NCBI GenBank assembly: GCA_902625365.1
Contig: CACOAX010000003.1
Span: 1-64,000 of the forward strand
DNA from: an uncultured Alphaproteobacteria bacterium
Lineage (GTDB): Bacteria; Pseudomonadota; Alphaproteobacteria; HIMB59; GCA-002718135
Length of the DNA: 64,000 nt
Direction: 5' to 3'
The position numbers and the translations under genes are program-made. Shown piece by piece: positions 8,343-19,288 of this stretch. The notes beneath the pieces were generated by a model. That model saw nothing but the letters and a program-made list of their open reading frames with translations, had not been told where the DNA came from and ran no database searches. The stretch's first letter is position 1; each line of letters begins with the position of its first letter.

Positions 8343-9794
8343 ATGGAATTAAATAACAAATCACTCTTTAAACAAAAATGTTTTATAAATGGGGAATGGG
8401 TTGACAGTTCTTCTGGCGAAAAATTTGAGGTTAATAATCCAGCTTCTCTTGAAATTATTGGCAACGTCCCAAAATGCTCAGTTTCAGAAACTAAAAAAGC
8501 CATAGATGATGCTAATATTGCTTTCCAAACTTGGAAAGAAACTACTGCCAAAGAAAGATCAGTTATTCTGAAAAAATGGGGAGATCTAATCACAGAAAAT
8601 GCAGATGATTTAGCTAAAATAATGACCATAGAGCAAGGTAAGCCTCTTGCTGAAGCAAAAGGTGAAATACTAATGGGTGCTTCATACATTGAGTTCTATG
8701 CTGAAGAAGCAAAAAGAGTTTATGGTGATATAGTTCCTGATCCAAGACCTGGAAAAAGAATTGTTATAATTAAACAACCAGTTGGTGTTGTTGGGGCAAT
8801 AACTCCATGGAATTTTCCAAATTCTATGATCACAAGAAAATGTGCTGCTGCTCTTGCAGTTGGTTGTACTACTGTTGTTAAACCTGCAAGTCAAACACCC
8901 TATTCAGCATTAGCTGTAGCAGTACTAGCTAAAGAAGCTGGTTTTCCAGATGGTGTATTTAATGTAATAACTGGATCGGCAAGTGAAATTGGTAAAGAGC
9001 TAACAAGTAACCCTATTGTTAGAAAAATTTCTTTTACAGGATCTACTGAGGTTGGAAAAATACTTTTAGAACAAAGTGCCTCAACAGTGAAAAAAGTTTC
9101 TATGGAGCTTGGTGGTCACGCTCCCTTTATTGTTTTTGATGATGCAGATATGGATGAAGCTGTTGCAGGCGCACTTCAAAGTAAATTTAGAAATAGTGGT
9201 CAAACATGTATTTGTTCAAATAGAATATTTGTGCATGAAAATATTTATGATGAATTCCTGGAAAAATTTACAAATGAAGTAAGTAAAATAACAGTGGGCA
9301 ATGGACTTGAAGATGGAATTACATCTGGTCCTTTAATTGATCAATCCTCTTTAGAAAAAGTAGTTGATCATGTACAAGACGCAGTTAATACAGGAGCTAA
9401 AATAGCAATTGGTGGAGATGTGCATTCGCTTGGTGGGAATTTCTATCAACCAACTGTTCTCTCTAATGTTTCTACAAAAGCAAAAATAACTTTTGAAGAA
9501 ACATTCGGACCTGTTGCTCCTCTTTATAAATTTTCAAGTGATGATGAGGTAATTAAAATGGCTAATGATACACCATATGGATTAGCTTCATATTTCTATT
9601 CAAGAGATATAGGAAGAATTTGGAGAGTTGCTGAAGCACTTGAATATGGCATTGTATCTATTAATAATGGACTACCAACAATTGCCGAAGTTCCTTTTGG
9701 GGGAGTTAAAGAGTCAGGCATGGGAAGAGAAGGTTCTCGATACGGCCTTGATGATTATTTAACAATAAAATATATTTCAATGGGTGGTATTTAA
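8343..9794 (+). CDS. gabD: NAD(P)-dependent succinate-semialdehyde dehydrogenase-like aldehyde dehydrogenase
   Basis: 483 aa; TPWNFPNSMITRK, FTGSTEVGKIL, MELGGHAPFIVFDDAD, NSGQTCICSNR. Confidence 0.85.
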   Translation: MELNNKSLFKQKCFINGEWVDSSSGEKFEVNNPASLEIIGNVPKCSVSETKKAIDDANIAFQTWKETTAKERSVILKKWGDLITENADDLAKIMTIEQGKPLAEAKGEILMGASYIEFYAEEAKRVYGDIVPDPRPGKRIVIIKQPVGVVGAITPWNFPNSMITRKCAAALAVGCTTVVKPASQTPYSALAVAVLAKEAGFPDGVFNVITGSASEIGKELTSNPIVRKISFTGSTEVGKILLEQSASTVKKVSMELGGHAPFIVFDDADMDEAVAGALQSKFRNSGQTCICSNRIFVHENIYDEFLEKFTNEVSKITVGNGLEDGITSGPLIDQSSLEKVVDHVQDAVNTGAKIAIGGDVHSLGGNFYQPTVLSNVSTKAKITFEETFGPVAPLYKFSSDDEVIKMANDTPYGLASYFYSRDIGRIWRVAEALEYGIVSINNGLPTIAEVPFGGVKESGMGREGSRYGLDDYLTIKYISMGGI

Positions 9795-10681
9795 GAAAGC
9801 CAAGCTGCTCCTCTTACACCACTTGAATCTCCATAAACATTTTTAACAACTTTAGTTTCTAGTGTATCAGTAAAAACATATTTTTTTAAAGTATCATTTA
9901 TATTTTCATAGATAAAATCTATATTAGACATTCCACCACCCAGAACTATTACATCTGGATCAAGGATATTACACACAACAGATAAGCCTCTAGCTAAATG
10001 ATCGACGTATTGATTTAATGCAAAAATACTATTTTCTTCTTTATTAAGAAAACCCTCTAATATTTGATGTGAATTATAATTTTTGTTGAAACGCAAATTA
10101 TATGCTGATGAAAATCCTGGACCAGATATATAAGTTTCTAAACAACCATTTTTGCCACAATAACATTTTTTAACATACTTTTTTTCTTCTTCAGTTCTGC
10201 CTGGTAATACAATATGACCCCACTCCCCACTTATACTATTACGACCTCTTATAACTTTTTGATTAATACTAATACCACCACCAACACCTGTTCCAATAAT
10301 TACTCCAAAAACTACTTGATAACCTTTTCCTGCTCCATCAACTGCTTCAGATAGAGTAAAACAATTTGCATCATTTTCTATATTAATATTCCTATTAAGT
10401 ATTTTATCTAAATCTTGTTTAAATGGTTTACCATTTAACCATATAGAATTAGCATTTTTAATTAAAGCTGTATCATTTGATATGGCTCCTGGCATTCCCA
10501 TGCCAACAGATTCTGCTTTGCCATGTTTTTCTTCAAAATGATTTATAATGGAAAGTATTCCACTAATAGTTCCATCATAACTTTTTTCAGTATTAATTCT
10601 TTTTCTATCTATTTCAGTTCCATTTGGATCTAGAAGAATGCCCTCGGTTTTGGTACCTCCTACATCAATACCTATTTTCAT
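9791..10681 (-). CDS. ROK family sugar kinase
   Basis: 296 aa; MKIGIDVGGTKTEGILLD, GTGVGGGI, CYCGKNGCLETYISG zinc motif. Confidence 0.88.
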   Translation of the reverse strand: MKIGIDVGGTKTEGILLDPNGTEIDRKRINTEKSYDGTISGILSIINHFEEKHGKAESVGMGMPGAISNDTALIKNANSIWLNGKPFKQDLDKILNRNINIENDANCFTLSEAVDGAGKGYQVVFGVIIGTGVGGGISINQKVIRGRNSISGEWGHIVLPGRTEEEKKYVKKCYCGKNGCLETYISGPGFSSAYNLRFNKNYNSHQILEGFLNKEENSIFALNQYVDHLARGLSVVCNILDPDVIVLGGGMSNIDFIYENINDTLKKYVFTDTLETKVVKNVYGDSSGVRGAAWLS

Positions 10682-10687
10682 TAATTA

Positions 10688-11254
10688 TTATTTTTTAATA
10701 ATTTTATGTAACGTCGGGATCAGAGCAACTGCTAATGCTATTTTAAATAACTCACTTGGAATAAATGGTAAAAGACCAGCGGCTAATGCTTTTTCGAAAC
10801 CGATAATATAACCAAGATACATGATACCAAATGAGAATATAATAACAGAACCAATTAATAAAGATAAGGCAGCTTTAAAATATGTTTTGCTTAAACCTAA
10901 ATTTGCTAAATAACTAATAACTATTGATGCAAATAACATACCATAAAGATATCCTGCTGTTGGACCAACTAAATAAGCAATTCCACCGCCTGCTGCAAAG
11001 ACAGGAAGTCCTATAGCTCCTTGGAAAAGGTAAAATGCAACGGTGGCAAAAGATAATCTTATACTATATGTCATTCCTATTAAGAAAATGACAAATGTCT
11101 GCATTGTCATCGGAACTGGCCAAAATGGTACTTGGACCTTAGCCGAAATCGCTAGTAAAATTGACCCAAATAATATCAATGTTATTATAAGAAAATTTGA
11201 ATTAATATTTTCAAAATTTTTTAATTTGTGTATTAAAATTCTATCTTCGCTCAT
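10688..11254 (-). CDS. bioY: Biotin transporter BioY
   Basis: 188 aa; VPFWPVPMTMQTFVIFLIG and GPTAGYLYG motifs. Confidence 0.88.
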   Translation of the reverse strand: MSEDRILIHKLKNFENINSNFLIITLILFGSILLAISAKVQVPFWPVPMTMQTFVIFLIGMTYSIRLSFATVAFYLFQGAIGLPVFAAGGGIAYLVGPTAGYLYGMLFASIVISYLANLGLSKTYFKAALSLLIGSVIIFSFGIMYLGYIIGFEKALAAGLLPFIPSELFKIALAVALIPTLHKIIKK

Positions 11255-11277
11255 ATATTTTCCTTTAATTATTGTAA

Positions 11278-12216
11278 TTAAACTAATTTATATTTTGCTT
11301 CAAGCTTATCCCAAAAATCTTTTTCTAATTTTACATTGTTTAATGCATTAATTTGCTTCAATCCTGTAGGTGAAGTTACGTTTATTTCTGTTAGATAATT
11401 TCCAATTATATCAATTCCAACAAAAAAAAGATTGTGTTCTTTTAGTTTCGGTCCCAAATTTTCAATAATTTCTTTATCTCTATAAACTAGGTCGGTTTTA
11501 CTTGCCTTACCGCCAGCGTGAAAATTTGCCTTTAAATTACCATCTTGGGGTATTCTAGCAACTGAACCAAAATATTCACCATCAAAAAAAACGATTCTCC
11601 TGTCACCATGCTCTATCTCATTAATAAATTTTTGGACCATTATAGGTAAGTGTAAGTATTCCTCTAATATTTTAGAATTGAAATTACTTTTATCAAATCT
11701 ATGTATACCCTCGCCTCCATTACCATAAAGTGGTTTAGTTATAATATCTTCTTCTTGATCTAAAAATTCTTCAATAATTTTTAAATCTTTTGTTACCAGA
11801 GTAGGTGGCATGAATTCTTGAAAATTAAATGTAAATAATTTTTCAGTAGAATTTCTAACTGCTGTTGGATCATTCACAACAATTGTTGAAGATGGAAGTA
11901 AGTCTAAAATATAAGTCGATGTGATATAATTCATATCAAAAGGTGGGTCTTGTCTTAAAAACACAAATTGAAAATCTTCTAATTTGGAAATTATTTTACT
12001 AGATTTAAAATTGAAATAATTATTTTCATCTAGTAATAACTCTAAATAATATCCAGATGCTTGAATAGTATTTTCTTTTATGAATAAATCTTTTGGATTA
12101 TAATAAAAAATATCATAACCTCTTTCTTGTGCTTCATAACCTATTAAGAAAGATGTATCGAATTCATAATCAATTTTTTCAATATTATCCATTTGGATTG
12201 CTATACTTTTTTTCAT
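11278..12216 (-). CDS. gshB: Glutathione synthase
   Basis: 312 aa; MKKSIAIQMDNIEKI, VFLRQDPPFDMNYI, KPLYGNGGEGI, NVTSPTGLKQIN. Confidence 0.93.
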   Translation of the reverse strand: MKKSIAIQMDNIEKIDYEFDTSFLIGYEAQERGYDIFYYNPKDLFIKENTIQASGYYLELLLDENNYFNFKSSKIISKLEDFQFVFLRQDPPFDMNYITSTYILDLLPSSTIVVNDPTAVRNSTEKLFTFNFQEFMPPTLVTKDLKIIEEFLDQEEDIITKPLYGNGGEGIHRFDKSNFNSKILEEYLHLPIMVQKFINEIEHGDRRIVFFDGEYFGSVARIPQDGNLKANFHAGGKASKTDLVYRDKEIIENLGPKLKEHNLFFVGIDIIGNYLTEINVTSPTGLKQINALNNVKLEKDFWDKLEAKYKLV

Positions 12217-13556
12217 TAGAAAATTTCTTTCTCATATATTTTTTTAATATTTTTTTTCCATTCACCATTATATTTACTAACTAATAAATCAGCAGGTGAT
12301 TGACCATTTGATAAATTTTGCTCTAAATCTTTTAGATAATATGTCTCATTATATTTGCCATTTTTTACTAGAATATTTCTTTTCTCTAAACCTGATTTTG
12401 AAATTTCAAACAATTTTTGTGCAATATCTAATAGATCACCATTTTTAAATTTTGTTTGTAAACCTTCTACCGGTGCTAAGTTATTTATTAAATTTCTATC
12501 ATTTTGATTCCAACCCTCAACAATTTCATTTGTTTTATCAATAGCTTCATCATTGTATAAAATACCAATCCAAAAAGCAGGCTGAGAACATATCAAATCC
12601 CATGAACATGCGTCCATAGAACGAATTTCTAAGAATTGCTTCAATCTAACTTGAGGAAATAAAGTTGATAAATGGTTTATCCAATCTTCAATACTAGGTT
12701 CAATATTTAAATCTTTAGAAATATTATTTTTCATAAAATCTCTAAAAGTATAATCGGTCATATCTATATATTTATGATTTCTAATTACAAAATACATTGG
12801 CACATCAAGAGCATACTCCGCATATTTTTCAAAATTAAAATCTTTATCAAAAACAAATGGCAATAAACCTGTTCTATCTTCGTCTGTGTGATGCCAAAAA
12901 TGAGATCTTAAACTCTTATATTTGGAAACTTCTTTTTGATCAAAAGGTGAGTTAGCAAATATTGCAGTTGCTATACCTTCAAGATTTAACATTAATCGAT
13001 ACTTTGTAATCATATCCTGTTCAGAATAATAATCCAAATTTACTTGGTTTGTACATGTGCGTTTCATCATATGATGTCCTAAAGTACCAACTTTAGGCAT
13101 ATATTTTTTCATTATGGAATATCTTTGTTTTGGCATCCAAGAGAAATCATCAAGAGATAAACTAGGCTCAACACCTAATCCTAATAATATAAAACCAAAT
13201 TCTTCACCAATATCTTTTAATTCCTTTAAATGTCTATTAGTTTCAGTACAGGTTTGATGGATATTTTTTAATTGTGCTCCAGATAATTCGATCTGACCAC
13301 CTGGTTCTAAAGTTATACTTTCACCAAATCTTTCTAATGCAATTATTGTAGTATTTTTATCATCATACTTTGGTTTCCATCCCTTATCTACAAATTTTAA
13401 AAGAATTTCTTTTATCCCTTTGGGCTCTTCATAAGATAATTGATGTAAACTGTCTTTTTTTAGTACAAATTTCTCGTGCTCTACTCCTATTCGTAAATTA
13501 TTCTTATTTTTGATTCCTTTATAAAAGTAATCTATTAAATCATTTTTTTTTAGCAT
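12216..13556 (-). CDS. gshA: Glutamate-cysteine ligase (plant/alphaproteobacterial type)
   Basis: 446 aa; RIGVEHEKFVLKK, EPGGQIELSGAQLKNIHQTC, adjacent to gshB. Confidence 0.92.
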   Translation of the reverse strand: MLKKNDLIDYFYKGIKNKNNLRIGVEHEKFVLKKDSLHQLSYEEPKGIKEILLKFVDKGWKPKYDDKNTTIIALERFGESITLEPGGQIELSGAQLKNIHQTCTETNRHLKELKDIGEEFGFILLGLGVEPSLSLDDFSWMPKQRYSIMKKYMPKVGTLGHHMMKRTCTNQVNLDYYSEQDMITKYRLMLNLEGIATAIFANSPFDQKEVSKYKSLRSHFWHHTDEDRTGLLPFVFDKDFNFEKYAEYALDVPMYFVIRNHKYIDMTDYTFRDFMKNNISKDLNIEPSIEDWINHLSTLFPQVRLKQFLEIRSMDACSWDLICSQPAFWIGILYNDEAIDKTNEIVEGWNQNDRNLINNLAPVEGLQTKFKNGDLLDIAQKLFEISKSGLEKRNILVKNGKYNETYYLKDLEQNLSNGQSPADLLVSKYNGEWKKNIKKIYEKEIF

Positions 13557-13578
13557 TGTTTTATCTTAAATAGTCAGA

Positions 13579-14943
13579 TCATATTAGAAATAAAGTTGCT
13601 AATCCAAGAAAAGAAAGAAAACCGAATACATCTGTTATTGTAGTCAAAATTACCGCAGATGCTAAAGCAGGATCAATTTTAAGCTTATCTAAAACTAGTG
13701 GTATTACAATACCTGAAAAACCAGCGATTAGTAAGTTTAGTATCATAGCAAGACCTATTATTAAACCCAAAAGCAAATTATCAAACCAATAAATAGAAAT
13801 TAAAGATATTATAATAGCAAAGATTATACCATTTATACCACCAATTAGAGTTTCTTTGGTTATTATTTTTATCGCATTGCTAGTTGTTAGTTCTTTAACT
13901 GCAATAGCGCGTACTGCAACTGTTAAGGTTTGAGTACCAGCATTAGCTCCCATAGAAGCTACTATTGGCATTAAAATTGCTAAAGCTACTACTTTTTCTA
14001 TAGCAGCTTCAAACAAACCTATAACTATTGAAGCTACAACAGCTGTCATTAAATTTACAATCAACCATGAAATTCTAGATTTTGTTGTACTAATAACTGA
14101 CTCATATAAATCGTCATGATCTACACCGCCAAGCTTTAAAATATCTTCCTCTCTTTCCTCCTCAATAACTTCGACAACATCATCAACTGTAATAGAACCA
14201 ATAATTTTTTTTTGATCATTAATTACAGGAGCGCTTACTAATCCATATTTATTAAATAGTAGAGCTACATCTTCTTGATCAGTATTTGCATCTATCAACC
14301 TTAAATCTTTGTTGATTAAAGAATTAAGTTCTATTTCCCTTTTAGAACCCATTAATCTTCCTAGTGGAACAATACCTTTTACTTCCTTATTATTTATTAA
14401 ATAAATATCATAAAAATCTTCAGGTAAGTTTTCTTTATTACCTCTTAGATAATCAATTGCTTGACCTACATTCCAGTTTTCATCAACGGCAACAAATTGT
14501 CTTTGCATCAATCTCCCTGCAGAATCTTCAGGAAAATTCAATCCTTCTTCTATTAATACTCTTTCTGCTTTATCTAAATTTTCTAAAAATATGTTTTGGT
14601 CTTTTTCCTCTAAATCTTCAACTAAGTCTACAGCATCATCAATATCTAAAGTTTTAGCATTACTAGCTAACTGCTTTATATCCAATGTTTCTATTATCTC
14701 TTCTCTAAGACTTTCATTCAAATAAGTTAAAATTTCAGGATCGAAATTTTTATCGATAATATTTAATAAACTTAATCTTAAAACAGGATCTAAATTTTTT
14801 AGTATTTCTGCAATATCTGCATTATGAATATCTTTTAAATAAGATAGTAAAGTATCATATTTATAATTTTCTAAATAATCAGTTACTAGTTCAATTGATC
14901 TAATTGAAGCAATCTGATCTTTTTTTATAATAATTTCTTCCAT
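13579..14943 (-). CDS. mgtE: Magnesium transporter MgtE
   Basis: MgtE_N, CBS pair and C-terminal TM domain (MPIVASMGANAGTQTLTVAVRAIA); start set at MEEIIIKK (14943) because the upstream ORF start at 14979 lies inside tRNA-Leu. Confidence 0.92.
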   Translation of the reverse strand: MEEIIIKKDQIASIRSIELVTDYLENYKYDTLLSYLKDIHNADIAEILKNLDPVLRLSLLNIIDKNFDPEILTYLNESLREEIIETLDIKQLASNAKTLDIDDAVDLVEDLEEKDQNIFLENLDKAERVLIEEGLNFPEDSAGRLMQRQFVAVDENWNVGQAIDYLRGNKENLPEDFYDIYLINNKEVKGIVPLGRLMGSKREIELNSLINKDLRLIDANTDQEDVALLFNKYGLVSAPVINDQKKIIGSITVDDVVEVIEEEREEDILKLGGVDHDDLYESVISTTKSRISWLIVNLMTAVVASIVIGLFEAAIEKVVALAILMPIVASMGANAGTQTLTVAVRAIAVKELTTSNAIKIITKETLIGGINGIIFAIIISLISIYWFDNLLLGLIIGLAMILNLLIAGFSGIVIPLVLDKLKIDPALASAVILTTITDVFGFLSFLGLATLFLI

Positions 14944-14949
14944 ATTATT

Positions 14950-15036
14950 TGGTGCGGCTGAGAAGACTTGAACTTCCACAGGATAAATCCCACAGCGACC
15001 TCAACGCTGCGCGTATACCAATTCCGCCACAGCCGC
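14950..15036 (-). tRNA. tRNA-Leu (anticodon GAG), CCA encoded
   Basis: Reverse strand GCGGCTGTGGCGGAATTGGTATACGC...TTGAGGT...GTTCAAGTCTTCTCAGCCGCACCA; class II tRNA with long variable arm. Confidence 0.95.
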
Positions 15037-15095
15037 ATATATAGTAGAATTAAATATCAGATAGGATATTAACTATCAATAAAGTTAAATATAAG

Positions 15096-15743
15096 ATGGA
15101 ACAGATTGAAATTAAAATATCTAATAATGAAATAAAATATCAAGAAGCAGTAATGTTTATGGAGTCTAGAGTTGAAGATATAAGTAAGAAAAAATCTCAA
15201 GAATTATTATGGTTTCTTAATCATAATCATATTTTTACTCAAGGAACAAGTGCATCAAAAGAAGAGATATTAAATTCAGATATCATAGATGTTATCAAAA
15301 CTAATCGTGGAGGTAAAACAACGTACCATGGACCTGGTCAAAGAATTGTTTATTTTATGTTAAATTTAAATAATAAAAATAAAGATATTAGAAAGTTTAT
15401 AACTATTATTGAAAATTCTCTTATCTCTTTATTAGCAGATTATAATATTGAAGCACAGGCCTTTAAAGATAGAGTTGGTATTTGGGTAACTAAAAGTAAT
15501 AATATTACATTTAATAAAGAAAAAAAAATCGGTGCAATTGGTTTACGGATTAAAAAATGGATTACATACCATGGATTAAGTTTTAATATTAATCCTGATC
15601 TTAAATATTATAATTATATTCATTCATGTGGCTTAAGAGAGTATCAAAATACCTCAATGGAAGAATTAGGTATGAAATTAGAACAATCTGAATTTGATAA
15701 TAAATTTAAAGAAATTTTTATTGAAAAATTAAAAACTATTTAA
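15096..15743 (+). CDS. lipB: Lipoyl(octanoyl) transferase
   Basis: 215 aa; TNRGGKTTYHGPGQRIVYFML, KKIGAIGLRIKKWITYHGLSFNI. Confidence 0.94.
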   Translation: MEQIEIKISNNEIKYQEAVMFMESRVEDISKKKSQELLWFLNHNHIFTQGTSASKEEILNSDIIDVIKTNRGGKTTYHGPGQRIVYFMLNLNNKNKDIRKFITIIENSLISLLADYNIEAQAFKDRVGIWVTKSNNITFNKEKKIGAIGLRIKKWITYHGLSFNINPDLKYYNYIHSCGLREYQNTSMEELGMKLEQSEFDNKFKEIFIEKLKTI

Positions 15744-16643
15744 ATAATTTTTTAAATCTGAATTTATTTTTAAATTATTTTTTTTAATTAAATTAAGAAA
15801 ATAATCTGGAAGGATTGATATAAATTCAAATTTTTCCGTATTTATTGTAAATCTTAGAGCAAATGCATGTAACATTAAGTTTTCTTTTTTATATTTAGAA
15901 TAAAAATTATATTTATTATCACCAACTATTGGACATCCAAGATTTTTAGATACTATTCTAATTTGATGAGTTTTACCAGTTTGAGGATTAAATAATATTG
16001 AAGAAATACTTTTGTTTTTACTTAAGAGTTTATAATTAGTTAGGGTATTTTCAATTTTAAGTTTTTTATTTTTAATTTCTAATTTAACTTGAGAATTATT
16101 ATTTTTGGGATTTCCTTCACATAAAGCAATATAGTATTTAGTAATTTCTTTTTGTTTGAAAAGAGAAGATAGTTTTTTTGCATAATTTAGATTTTTAGCA
16201 ATTAAAAGAAGTCCTGATGTTTCTTTATCAAGCCTATGTACTAACCTATATTGTGAGTTAATATTTTTGATTATATGATCTATTGATATATTAATTTTAC
16301 TACCCCCTTGAGTAGCTATTTGTGACCATTTATTTAAAACAATAAAATCATTATTTTCAAATTTTATTGATCTTTTGAATTTATCTAGAATTTCATTAGA
16401 TATTTTTAAATTTTTTTTAAAGATTATCTTATTTTTATATAGTGTTTCATGAAAATTTAATATTTTAAGCTCGTCATTAACTTTTACTAGATAGTTTGCT
16501 TTAGTTTTTGAATTATTAATTAAAATATTTTTTTTTCTAATATTTTTCTCAATAAATCCCTGTGTCAAAGAAGTATATTTATGTTTAAGATATTTATCTA
16601 ATCTTTGATTCAAATTATCCAAGATTTTAATATTTTTAATCAA
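15729..16643 (-). CDS. RluA/RluC-family 23S rRNA pseudouridine synthase
   Basis: 304 aa; S4-like N-terminus, LVHRLDKETSGLLLIAKN, QTGKTHQIRI. Confidence 0.9.
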   Translation of the reverse strand: MIKNIKILDNLNQRLDKYLKHKYTSLTQGFIEKNIRKKNILINNSKTKANYLVKVNDELKILNFHETLYKNKIIFKKNLKISNEILDKFKRSIKFENNDFIVLNKWSQIATQGGSKINISIDHIIKNINSQYRLVHRLDKETSGLLLIAKNLNYAKKLSSLFKQKEITKYYIALCEGNPKNNNSQVKLEIKNKKLKIENTLTNYKLLSKNKSISSILFNPQTGKTHQIRIVSKNLGCPIVGDNKYNFYSKYKKENLMLHAFALRFTINTEKFEFISILPDYFLNLIKKNNLKINSDLKNYLNSF

Positions 16644-16644
16644 A

Positions 16645-17013
16645 TCAAAACTTATTTATTAAGGTTCCAAGATATGCAGACATTATGCATATAAAAATGG
16701 AAATAAAAATATAAGTAAAAGAAGAAATATATTTTTTTGAATTTATTAGCTCTACAACTTCATAAGAAAATGCTGAAAAAGTTGTAAAAGATCCTAATAG
16801 CCCGATAATTAAAAAAAACTTAATAAAATTTTCAGATAAATTGTTTCCAAAATTTGATGTTATAAAATATCCTATTAAAAAAGAGCCTAATATATTGACA
16901 GAAATGGTTCCATAAATACTAGATGCAAACAATGATTTACTAATGATTGTCAAAAAGTATCTTATTATAGCTCCTAATGCACCACCAGTGGCGACTAACA
17001 TTAAGTTTAACAA
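16645..17013 (-). CDS. crcB: Fluoride channel CrcB
   Basis: 122 aa; GGALGAIIRYFL, NILGSFLIG, GLLGSFTTFSAFSYE. Confidence 0.92.
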   Translation of the reverse strand: MLNLMLVATGGALGAIIRYFLTIISKSLFASSIYGTISVNILGSFLIGYFITSNFGNNLSENFIKFFLIIGLLGSFTTFSAFSYEVVELINSKKYISSFTYIFISIFICIMSAYLGTLINKF

Positions 17014-17019
17014 AATATA

Positions 17020-17457
17020 TTAAACTGGAGGTTGTTCCTCTACTTCTTCAGTAGATTTTTTTTCTATAACAGGTCCACTATCGAGGCCCTTGGCATTTAT
17101 ATCTCGATCTACAAATTCTATCACAGCTGTGGGTGCATTATCACCAAATCTATTACCTAATTTAATAATTCGAATGTAACCTCCAGATCTATTTTTATAT
17201 CTATCAGCCAACACGTCAAAAACTTTTTGTGTCATTTTGTTATCTTGAAGGGTTGCAATAGTTTTTCTTCTAGAGGTTAAATCACCTTTTTTTCCTAGTG
17301 TAACAATTTTCTCAACAAATCTCCTTAGTTCTTTAGCTTTTGCAAGTGTGGTAGTTATCTGTTCATGCTTTATAAGAGCATTAGACATATTCATAAACAT
17401 TGCTTTTCTATGAGAAGATGTTTTATTAAGTTTTTTGTTTTTAATGTTGTGCTTCAT
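17020..17457 (-). CDS. rplQ: 50S ribosomal protein L17
   Basis: [30 protein letters not shown]; distal to rpoA. Confidence 0.95.
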   Translation of the reverse strand: MKHNIKNKKLNKTSSHRKAMFMNMSNALIKHEQITTTLAKAKELRRFVEKIVTLGKKGDLTSRRKTIATLQDNKMTQKVFDVLADRYKNRSGGYIRIIKLGNRFGDNAPTAVIEFVDRDINAKGLDSGPVIEKKSTEEVEEQPPV

Positions 17458-17459
17458 TT

Positions 17460-18482
17460 TTATTTATTAAAAGGATCCTCATACTTCTTTGCTAATTCAT
17501 CAATATTTTCAGGAGGCCAATCAGGTACTGACATGCCTAAGTTAAGTTCCATTTGTTGAAGAACTTCCTTAATTTCATTTAATGATTTTCTACCAAAGTT
17601 TGGTGTTCTTAACATTTCTGACTCAGATTTTTGAACAAGATCACCAATGTATATTATGTTATCATTTTTTAGACAGTTTGCAGATCTTACCGATAATTCT
17701 AACTCTTCTACTTTTTTAAGTAAATTTGAGTTAAATGATAAACTTTCAACTTGTGATTGATCAGGAAGAACTTCTGGTTCATCAAAATTTATAAATGGCT
17801 GTAGTTGATCCTGCAATATTCTTGCTGCTAAAGCTATAGCATCATCTGGTGTAATAGCTCCATTTGTTTCAACTTCAAAAACTAACTTATCAAAATCAGT
17901 AACTTGACCAACTCTACTATTTTCGATTTTATATGAGGCTTTAACTACTGGACTAAACATAGCATCTAACTTAATTTCACCTATTGTCTTATCTTCATCT
18001 TCAGCGACTTCAGCAGTTACATATCCTTTACCTGTTTCAACATTGGCTTCAATTTCAACATCGGCATTAGAGTCTAGAGTCATTATTAATTGATCAGGAT
18101 TCATAATTTCTGTTTCTGAATCAGTTTCAAAATTACCAGCTCTAAGCTCGCCTGATCCCGAGGATTTCAAATACATTTTTTTTAACCCAGGAGAATGTAC
18201 TTTTACTGCTATTGATTTCAAATTTAGAAGTATGTCTGTTAAATCTTCTTTTACACCTGGTATTGTTGAAAATTCATGAACAACTCCTTTTATTTTAACA
18301 GAAGTTATTGCTGCTCCTTGTAAAGAAGATAATAAAATTCTTCTTATTGAATTTCCTAATGTTAAACCAAAACCCCTTTCTAACGGCTCTGCTATTAATT
18401 TTCCAACTTTTCCATTGTTTTCATCTACATTAACTTCCATTTTAGTAGGTTTAATTAATTCACTCCAGTTTTTTTGTAACAC
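17460..18482 (-). CDS. rpoA: RNA polymerase alpha subunit
   Basis: 340 aa; [28 protein letters not shown]-terminal [15 protein letters not shown]. Confidence 0.98.
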   Translation of the reverse strand: MLQKNWSELIKPTKMEVNVDENNGKVGKLIAEPLERGFGLTLGNSIRRILLSSLQGAAITSVKIKGVVHEFSTIPGVKEDLTDILLNLKSIAVKVHSPGLKKMYLKSSGSGELRAGNFETDSETEIMNPDQLIMTLDSNADVEIEANVETGKGYVTAEVAEDEDKTIGEIKLDAMFSPVVKASYKIENSRVGQVTDFDKLVFEVETNGAITPDDAIALAARILQDQLQPFINFDEPEVLPDQSQVESLSFNSNLLKKVEELELSVRSANCLKNDNIIYIGDLVQKSESEMLRTPNFGRKSLNEIKEVLQQMELNLGMSVPDWPPENIDELAKKYEDPFNK

Positions 18483-18497
18483 TTAAATGCTCCTTTT

Positions 18498-18878
18498 TTA
18501 AACTCTTCTTCTTTTTCTTGGCCTACAACCATTATGGGGTATTGGAGTTACATCTTTTATTGATGTAATCACATATCCAATTGATTGTAATGATCTCAAA
18601 GCCGACTCTCTTCCTGAACCTGGGCCAGATACTTCTACTTTGAGATTTTTTAAACCATATTCTTTTGCTTTATTACCTACATCTTCAGCAGCTATTTGAG
18701 CTGCGTAGGGTGTAGATTTCCTAGATCCTTTAAAGCCCTTGTGACCTGATGATGACCATGCTAACGCATTCCCTTTTTCATCTGTTATGGTAATAATTGT
18801 ATTATTAAATGACGAAACGATATGAGCTATACCGGATGAAAATTTTTTTTTGGTTTTAGTTTTTTTCTTCTCTACCAT
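18498..18878 (-). CDS. rpsK: 30S ribosomal protein S11
   Basis: [20 protein letters not shown]-like region, [15 protein letters not shown]; start set at MVEKKKTK rather than the 18944 ORF start inside rpsM. Confidence 0.95.
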   Translation of the reverse strand: MVEKKKTKTKKKFSSGIAHIVSSFNNTIITITDEKGNALAWSSSGHKGFKGSRKSTPYAAQIAAEDVGNKAKEYGLKNLKVEVSGPGSGRESALRSLQSIGYVITSIKDVTPIPHNGCRPRKRRRV

Positions 18879-18879
18879 C

Positions 18880-19260
18880 TTAACCTTTTGTAACTTTTTT
18901 CTTTCCTGCAATAGCAACTGCTTTACCTTTTCTAGTTCTGGCATTAGTGTGTGTTCTTTGACCTCTAACGGGTAATTTTTTTCTATGACGTAACCCCCTG
19001 TAACATCCTAAATCATTTAGTCTTTTTATATCTAAAGATATTTTACGCCTCAAATCACCTTCAACAGAATAATCCTTATCAATTAAATCTCTAATTTTGT
19101 TTACTTCTTCTTCATTAAGTTCACTAACACGTTTTGAAGTATCAATAGAAGCAGAATTGCAAATGTCTAGAGCTATTTTTTTTCCTATTCCAAAAATATA
19201 TGTAAGTGCTATATTTACTTTTTTGTTAGTTGGTATGTTAACACCTGATATTCTAGCCAT
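18880..19260 (-). CDS. rpsM: 30S ribosomal protein S13
   Basis: [48 protein letters not shown]. Confidence 0.97.
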   Translation of the reverse strand: MARISGVNIPTNKKVNIALTYIFGIGKKIALDICNSASIDTSKRVSELNEEEVNKIRDLIDKDYSVEGDLRRKISLDIKRLNDLGCYRGLRHRKKLPVRGQRTHTNARTRKGKAVAIAGKKKVTKG

Positions 19261-19288
19261 AATGAAATCCAAAAAAAATGAATGAGGG

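Noticed and set aside
8321-8689. 122-aa minus ORF overlapping gabD start
   Set aside because: Antisense to the well-supported aldehyde dehydrogenase; no recognisable domain.
14944-14979. N-terminal extension MEVQVFSAAPNN of the mgtE ORF
   Set aside because: It translates the 3' half of tRNA-Leu; start moved to 14943.
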